This document shows, piece by piece, positions 22,933-27,129 of a stretch of 27,129 nucleotides of DNA. The notes below the pieces were generated by a model. It was not told the origin of the DNA and made no database searches. It saw nothing but the letters and a program-made list of their open reading frames with translations. How positions within the stretch are numbered: position 1 is the stretch's first letter; every line of letters starts with the position of its first letter. A program made the position numbers and the translations under genes. The DNA is from Lentihominibacter excrementipullorum (GTDB taxonomy: Bacteria > Bacillota > Clostridia > Peptostreptococcales > Anaerovoracaceae), in the NCBI GenBank assembly GCA_018713975.1, contig DVOB01000081.1:1-27129 (forward strand), written 5' to 3'.

Positions 22933-23862
22933 TTACTCCTTTCCTCCGCGCTGTCGGGAAGTCTGATCATCCGTTCCCTTTTGGGCATACTCACCGCGTT
23001 TCAATTCTCTGCTGGAGCGAATTATCATATGGATCCCCAGCCCTGCGATCATGGCGCAGGCGACACACCCTGACACCCCTGTCATGATCTGTCTGAAATG
23101 AGGCGAGGTGCTTCCATCGTCGAACTGGGTCAGCATGGCGGTCTCCAGAGCCAGCATGGAAACCAGCGCCGCCGCCATGTTTATCACCCTCACGGCATAG
23201 GCCACAGGGCTGTTGATCTTGCGGTATTTCACCATATTGATGATGGCCATGACGGTGATGTAAAATGTATACAAAGCTACCACATAGATCATCATCCCAC
23301 TATAACGGAAGCCCTTATTGTCGGAGATGACCAGTATCACGACACCTATGAGCGCGATATTCATCATCAGCAGGATGATCCCGCACATCCGGTATCTGCT
23401 CAGCTCACATTTCCTGTCCTCTCCAAGTCCCCTTTTCTGGCTGTAGCGCGCTAACAGGAAACGCATCACCGACAGGAATATATAATACATAGCCAGAGTC
23501 CCGAACCAGACTGAACGATAACGCACTCCCGAAAAAGCATTCAACGCTACATACAGGAGATTCACTCCCAAAGAAAGATGTACTGAGAGATTCGTCTTAA
23601 ATGGTATATCATCCAGATATTTTCCCACATACGGCAGCTCATGAAGGCTCCTGCTGACCTTCCGCACTACAGGTGCTATCCCCAAACACACGATAGCAAA
23701 TGCATAAGCCGATACCAAATACGATATATATGCCACAAGCGTATCTTCCCCCGCGATAAGAAAGCTGTAGCACAACGAGCCTATCCCCACCGGTATGCTG
23801 ATGAGCACCACTGCCGTACCCGGATACAACGCTCTGCGGATGATCTTTTTAAGCTTTTCCAC
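22933..23862 (-). CDS. Eight-TM integral membrane protein of unknown function
   Basis: This 309-residue hydrophobic protein has about eight predicted TM helices (first GTAVVLISIPVGIGSLCYSF, last GCVACAMIAGLGIHMII) and a basic-acidic C-terminal tail rich in Lys, Arg, Asp and Gln. I recognise no catalytic or transport motif. It starts at a GTG with AGGAGAGGG upstream and overlaps the end of the sensor kinase gene by 14 nt, so it is translationally coupled to it. It could be an accessory sensor or a target of the two-component system (inference). Confidence 0.85.
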   Translation of the reverse strand: MEKLKKIIRRALYPGTAVVLISIPVGIGSLCYSFLIAGEDTLVAYISYLVSAYAFAIVCLGIAPVVRKVSRSLHELPYVGKYLDDIPFKTNLSVHLSLGVNLLYVALNAFSGVRYRSVWFGTLAMYYIFLSVMRFLLARYSQKRGLGEDRKCELSRYRMCGIILLMMNIALIGVVILVISDNKGFRYSGMMIYVVALYTFYITVMAIINMVKYRKINSPVAYAVRVINMAAALVSMLALETAMLTQFDDGSTSPHFRQIMTGVSGCVACAMIAGLGIHMIIRSSRELKRGEYAQKGTDDQTSRQRGGKE

Positions 23863-24946
23863 TTTTCCCTCTCCTGAGCCTGACCGTAAATACGCTGCCT
23901 TTTCCTACCTCACTGGTTACGGAAATATCCCCGCCTGCGATGTCGATGACTCTCCTGACCAACGCCAGCCCCAGGCCATTTCCCTGTGTGGCGTGAGAAG
24001 TATCCCCCTGATAAAACTTCTCAAAAATATGTCGTCCCACTTCCGGTGGTATGCCGCAACCTGTATCCCCTATCCGGACCACAACATCCTCTCCGTCTGT
24101 TCTCATGGAAAGGGATATCCTTCCTCCCGGCTCCGTAAATTTAACGGCATTGGAGAACAAATTGTTCCAGACCAGAGAAAGCAGCTCCGCATCAGTATCC
24201 ACCGATACCCCTTCCTCCACATCTGTTTCGATGTCCAATCCCTTAGCTTCCCATTCCCCTTCGAAGGACAGCAGACATTCACACAGCTGCTCCCCCAGAT
24301 CATAGCTCTCAGCTGCCGGATATATCTGCTGATTTTCCAGCTTATTGAGCTTCAGGATATTGGTTATCAGATCAGCCAGCCTCCGCGACGCCTCCGCAAC
24401 AGCTCCGGCATACTCCATCCGCTTGTCCTGCGATAGCCCCGGCTGCTGCAGCATCGTCCCGTAATTTTGCATCACCGCCAGCGGAGTCTTAAGCTCATGA
24501 GAAACGTTAGCGATAAAATCATTACGCAAAGTCTCTGTTCCCGACAGCTCTTCTGCCATTTTATTGAAATACTCGGCGATGACATTGAAATCACTCAGGC
24601 TGTCTATGCCTCCCGCCAGCGGTATCCTTACCGAAAAGTCGCCTTCCATTATCTGCTCCGCGGCTTTGACGATACGCCGCACCGGCCGTTCCACCATGAA
24701 TTTTCTCCTGATCCCATCGATAACAGTACACAACAGGCTGAGAAACACTACATTCACAAAAGTCACCTTTGCCGCGTAGCTGATATTTCCCTCTGTCAAC
24801 CGGATCCCGGTCGTTTCCATCAGACTGTTGAGGAACAACGTCATACAGCAGCTTATGACAAATGCCATCAGGAGGAAAAAGGACAGGTACCTCCTGATCC
24901 CCAGCAGCACCCGTTCTTTCCTGCCGGCTCTCTTCATATCACTCAT
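23849..24946 (-). CDS. Sensor histidine kinase
   Basis: This 365-residue membrane kinase has two TM helices (about 20-41 and 60-79) with a short external loop of about 20 residues, then a HAMP domain (about 82-135), H-box FIANVSHELKTPLAVMQ with His150, N-box NNLFSNAVKF, GDTGCGIP, and GNGLGLALVRRVIDIAGG. The family phosphorylates a cognate OmpR-type regulator, encoded just upstream with an 8-nt overlap. The small sensing loop suggests detection within or at the membrane, as in kinases sensing envelope-active agents (inference). An ATG three codons downstream is an alternative start. Confidence 0.93.
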   Translation of the reverse strand: MSDMKRAGRKERVLLGIRRYLSFFLLMAFVISCCMTLFLNSLMETTGIRLTEGNISYAAKVTFVNVVFLSLLCTVIDGIRRKFMVERPVRRIVKAAEQIMEGDFSVRIPLAGGIDSLSDFNVIAEYFNKMAEELSGTETLRNDFIANVSHELKTPLAVMQNYGTMLQQPGLSQDKRMEYAGAVAEASRRLADLITNILKLNKLENQQIYPAAESYDLGEQLCECLLSFEGEWEAKGLDIETDVEEGVSVDTDAELLSLVWNNLFSNAVKFTEPGGRISLSMRTDGEDVVVRIGDTGCGIPPEVGRHIFEKFYQGDTSHATQGNGLGLALVRRVIDIAGGDISVTSEVGKGSVFTVRLRRGKSGKA

Positions 24947-25619
24947 CTTTCAGCACCGCCTTATATCCCAGTCCGTGTACCGTGATTATCTCAAAATCGT
25001 CGCATCCCGAAAATTTGTCCCTCAGCTTAGTCATATACACATCTACCACTCTCGGCCCTGATGAGGAATCGCTGTCCCAGAATTCGCCCATCAGACGTGC
25101 CCTGGTAAATGTTTTCTTGGGATATGAAAGCAGCTTGTACAGGATGTTGAATTCTCTCACTGTCAACGGTACTTCCTCGCCGTTCAGATACGCTGTATGT
25201 TCTTCCACGTCCATAATGAGGTTTCCCACCGCCAGCTTCTTATCGGCTGCTATCCTGGCCCGGCGGAGCAGCGCTTCTATCCTCATCAGCATCTCATCGA
25301 GAAAGATGGGCTTGACCATGTAATCATCTATTCCCGCCTTGAAGCCTCGCTGCTTTGCAGCAAAATCATCTCTTGCTGTCATGAACAGGATAGGTATTTC
25401 CTGATTCAGCTTCCGTACCGTCTCCGCGAATTCGAATCCGTCTATTCCCGGCATCATGATATCGGAGATTATCAGATCGAATACTATCCCACCATACATG
25501 GCGTCGTATCCCTCCTCCGCCCGCAGGCAGCCTACTGCTTCATATCCGTTCTGCTCCAGAAAGGAGCAGACAGTCTTGTTGAGTTCCCGGTCATCCTCCA
25601 CCACCAGTATCTTGAACAT
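24939..25619 (-). CDS. OmpR-family response regulator
   Basis: This 226-residue regulator has a receiver domain with LVVEDD, phospho-acceptor Asp53 in LIISDIMMPGIDG, Thr81 and Lys103 in DDYMVKPIF, and a C-terminal winged helix (about 128-226) with LTVREFNILYKLL, RVVDVYMTKLRDK and VHGLGYKAVL. It is the first gene of the four-gene - strand operon, with its own promoter and GAGGAGG upstream of the ATG. Likely targets include its own operon and perhaps the 26158-26529 / 25824-26120 genes (inference). Confidence 0.94.
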   Translation of the reverse strand: MFKILVVEDDRELNKTVCSFLEQNGYEAVGCLRAEEGYDAMYGGIVFDLIISDIMMPGIDGFEFAETVRKLNQEIPILFMTARDDFAAKQRGFKAGIDDYMVKPIFLDEMLMRIEALLRRARIAADKKLAVGNLIMDVEEHTAYLNGEEVPLTVREFNILYKLLSYPKKTFTRARLMGEFWDSDSSSGPRVVDVYMTKLRDKFSGCDDFEIITVHGLGYKAVLKDE

Positions 25620-25656
25620 CCTCAGCGCCTCCTCACGTTTTTCTTGATTTTATCTT

Positions 25657-25685
25657 ATCATAGAATTGTTAAAATTTTGTTTGAA
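25657..25685 (-). promoter_or_regulatory. Promoter of the two-component operon
   Basis: On the - strand, TTCAAA (complement of 25680-25685), a 17-nt spacer and TATGAT (complement of 25657-25662) form a plausible sigma-70-type promoter about 40 nt upstream of the response regulator ATG, in an AT-rich stretch. Confidence 0.65.
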
Positions 25686-25787
25686 TTTCGATCTTAGGCG
25701 CTACTTTCATCAATGCTCTGCCACACCCTTGAATTTTCTGCCGCGCTTTCCTAAGCAGCGGAAAAGAACCGATACCCCGCAGGACAC

Positions 25788-25799
25788 CGGCTCGAGCCG
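25788..25799. other. Perfect 12-bp palindrome
   Basis: CGGCTCGAGCCG is a perfect palindrome in the 204-nt gap between the response regulator and the 98-residue protein gene. It could be an operator or a small hairpin; no T-run follows on either strand. A nearby imperfect stem (CCGC/GCGG with GCTT/AAGC, 25741-25761) also lacks a T-run. Confidence 0.35.
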
Positions 25800-25823
25800 A
25801 TATATCCAAAACCAGACGGCGCC

Positions 25824-26120
25824 TCATTTACCTCCGTTTCCATGATCAGCGCCGCCGGCCGTATGCCCATGCCTTTCCCCGGCCCGGCTCCTGCGTTGCT
25901 CTTCTTCGCGTTCCAGCCGCCGCCTTGCCTCCTCCACTGACTCGCCTTCCTTTGTCAGGAACTGACATACGAACTTGTCAGCAACCTTATTGAAGCCGTT
26001 TACTGTCCCCTTTTCGATCTTTTTATATCCTCCGACCACTCCGTCTTCTATCTTCTTATATCCTTCAACAACACCTTCCGCGATTTTTTCGTTTGCTTTC
26101 ACCAGCTTCGATTTAGCCAT
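25824..26120 (-). CDS. Small protein with 11-residue amphipathic repeats
   Basis: Residues 13-56 of this 98-residue protein are four tandem 11-mers: IAEGVVEGYKK, IEDGVVGGYKK, IEKGTVNGFNK and a diverged VADKFVCQFLT. The pattern is hydrophobic-acidic-Gly-hydrophobic-Gly-aromatic-Lys. An 11-residue period fits an amphipathic helix that lies on a membrane or forms a right-handed coiled coil. The C-terminal third is very polar (Glu/Arg-rich, then Gly/His). AAGGAGG lies 8 nt upstream of the ATG. It follows the 123-residue membrane protein by 37 nt, so the two are probably co-transcribed. No function is known to me. Confidence 0.82.
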   Translation of the reverse strand: MAKSKLVKANEKIAEGVVEGYKKIEDGVVGGYKKIEKGTVNGFNKVADKFVCQFLTKEGESVEEARRRLEREEEQRRSRAGERHGHTAGGADHGNGGK

Positions 26121-26157
26121 TGTGATTCCTCCTTATCGTAAATTTGCCACTCCGCTT

Positions 26158-26529
26158 TTACTGTTCCAGTCCTTTTATCCTTGGGATCAGACAGAGCAAT
26201 ATCACGATCCCAAATATCCCTACCAATATCCCCGGTATCATCATTCCCCATACCATGGACATGCACATGCCGACTCCGAAAGCCAGCGCTCCCACGACAC
26301 CGATGAGCATCGTGATCACCGCTCTGCCGTTCAATTTGACTGCCGGCTTTCCTTCCATCTTTCGTCGCACCAGCAGCATCGCCAGTAACACGACTATCCC
26401 GACAGCCGCAATGATCACTCCCTGGGTAAACGCGCCCCATTCCGGCAGCAAACACATGCACATGCCTATGGCAAACAGAATGCCTCCTACTGTCCCCAGT
26501 ACCATCGATACAAAATTCTTCTTTTTCAT
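26158..26529 (-). CDS. Internally duplicated four-TM small membrane protein (GxGMC family)
   Basis: This 123-residue protein is made of two related halves, each with a pair of TM helices: GTVGGILFAIGMCMCLLPEW and GVVGALAFGVGMCMSMVWG start the two. The second half closely matches the membrane part of the 129-residue protein at 22536-22925. Start chosen at ATG 26529 with AAGGAGG 9 nt upstream; the frame runs on to 26751, but that part crosses a terminator and looks non-coding. It is the first gene of a probable two-gene operon with the 11-mer repeat protein. No function is recognised; each half carries a Cys in GMC that may face a common site (inference). Confidence 0.82.
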   Translation of the reverse strand: MKKKNFVSMVLGTVGGILFAIGMCMCLLPEWGAFTQGVIIAAVGIVVLLAMLLVRRKMEGKPAVKLNGRAVITMLIGVVGALAFGVGMCMSMVWGMMIPGILVGIFGIVILLCLIPRIKGLEQ

Positions 26530-26612
26530 CTCAACACGCCTCCTTGTATTTTTCCTTTTCTCTCTGGCGATCATCCTCTCGACCGCGCCTTTTCGCTTCC
26601 GGCCATTGAATC

Positions 26613-26630
26613 GGGAACCGGTCAGTTCCC
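26613..26630 (-). other. Hairpin in the leader of the four-TM gene
   Basis: GGGAAC and GTTCCC form a perfect 6-bp stem with a 6-nt loop, about 85 nt upstream of the 26529 start. The 214-nt gap 26530-26743 otherwise shows no gene and no convincing promoter. Confidence 0.35.
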
Positions 26631-26734
26631 ACATCCATTCGGTCGCTGATCCTTCCCTCGACAGTTTTCTTTCGATGATCTGATTGTAGTAAAGATGTGT
26701 TTTCAAAATGATTGGAAAATGTTTGGGAAATGTT

Positions 26735-26776
26735 AAAAAGAGTGTCCGCAAAACCTTTTATCCAGGTTCTGCGGAC
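26735..26776 (-). terminator. Intrinsic terminator of the winged-helix-like gene
   Basis: GTCCGCAAAACC (26744-26755) and GGTTCTGCGGAC (26765-26776) pair over 12 positions with one mismatch and a 9-nt loop. On the - strand the stem is followed by ACTCTTTTT, so it terminates transcripts from the gene ending at 26826. Confidence 0.85.
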
Positions 26777-26825
26777 ATTCCCTTACTATTTACTATTTAT
26801 TTACTTGAGGTATCTTTCTTCATCT

Positions 26826-27098
26826 TCAGTTTTTTCGAGGCAGATATTTCAATCTGTCACGTCCCAACTTCGTCGATCTGTAATCTATCGTCAGCTCTCC
26901 CTTATCGTTGAAGCCCAGTTGGCTTTCCTCTATCATCCCGACGGCTGCAATAGCGTCCAGATAATGCTCAACTCGCTTTCTGTTAAACTGCTTTTCTCCA
27001 CCATATTCTCCTTGCAGCCCACTCATTATGTCATCAGCATTGACTGCTCTATTAGACTCTGCAACAAACTGATATACTCTCATCTTAAATGGTAACAT
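26826..27098 (-). CDS. Small winged-helix-like protein of unknown function
   Basis: This complete 90-residue protein resembles a small winged helix: helices MRVYQFVAESNRAVNADDIM and RKRVEHYLDAIAAVGMIEE, then a beta-wing QLGFNDKGELTIDYRST, ending LGRDRLKYL. The layout suggests a DNA-binding or protein-binding domain; similar small proteins occur in clostridia without assigned function, as far as I recall. Start at 27098 with GAGGAGG 8 nt upstream; an ATG five nt earlier is in another frame and soon closes. The gene has its own terminator at 26735-26776, so it is a separate unit from the membrane protein genes downstream. Confidence 0.75.
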   Translation of the reverse strand: MLPFKMRVYQFVAESNRAVNADDIMSGLQGEYGGEKQFNRKRVEHYLDAIAAVGMIEESQLGFNDKGELTIDYRSTKLGRDRLKYLPRKN

Positions 27099-27129
27099 CT
27101 CATTTACCTCCTCTCAGATTAAGCAGCTC

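Noticed and set aside
25741..25761. Stem-loop CCGC-GCTT/AAGC-GCGG as terminator of the 98-residue protein gene
   Set aside because: On the - strand it is followed by CAGAAAATTC, with no T-run; no function could be supported.

Overview
The window reads as chromosome of a Gram-positive anaerobe of the class Clostridia. The evidence is the strong AGGAGG-type ribosome binding sites, occasional TTG and GTG starts, tight overlaps of the ATGA or TGATG type, roughly even GC/AT by eye, and small membrane proteins of a kind I associate with clostridial genomes. Genus cannot be fixed from the sequence. I found no rRNA, tRNA, transposase, integrase or CRISPR array.

Region 1 (8-7949, + strand) is an aromatic amino acid operon: DAHP synthase, prephenate dehydrogenase, aroB, aroA, aroC, chorismate mutase-prephenate dehydratase, and a fused shikimate dehydrogenase-shikimate kinase. 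Together they cover chorismate synthesis and the branches towards Phe and Tyr, except that no 3-dehydroquinate dehydratase (step 3) is present. A DUF1847 Cys-rich protein with its own extended -10 promoter follows (8142-8798).

Region 2 (8799-9297) is AT-rich and non-coding. It holds a roughly 250-bp block bounded by perfect 9-bp inverted repeats and studded with ATGCCTA/TAGGCAT motifs, then a bidirectional terminator. Region 3 (9298-14001) is a heterodimeric ABC exporter on the - strand with a divergent LysR regulator.

Region 4 (14249-20574, + strand) is a complete VanG/VanC-type glycopeptide-resistance cluster: vanR, vanS, D-Ala-D-Ser ligase, VanXY peptidase and the membrane serine racemase VanT. 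The products would replace D-Ala-D-Ala ends of cell-wall precursors with D-Ala-D-Ser. The racemase carries the Tyr-to-Asn change linked to serine use. A terminator-like hairpin separates vanRS from the ligase operon.

Region 5 (20575-22495) holds a second AT-rich island with a pair of related 43-nt repeats. After it comes an apparent antibiotic-type attenuator: a promoter, a 5-codon leader ORF, mutually exclusive antiterminator and terminator hairpins, and then a Mef-like MFS efflux gene. This attenuator is the best candidate here for an undescribed regulatory system.

Region 6 (22463-27098, - strand) holds a two-component system co-transcribed with an 8-TM protein and a small membrane protein, then two more small genes (one with 11-residue amphipathic repeats, one an internally duplicated 4-TM protein) and a winged-helix-like protein. 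Two of the small membrane proteins share a GxGMC motif, which suggests a common envelope-related role, but no function is known to me.
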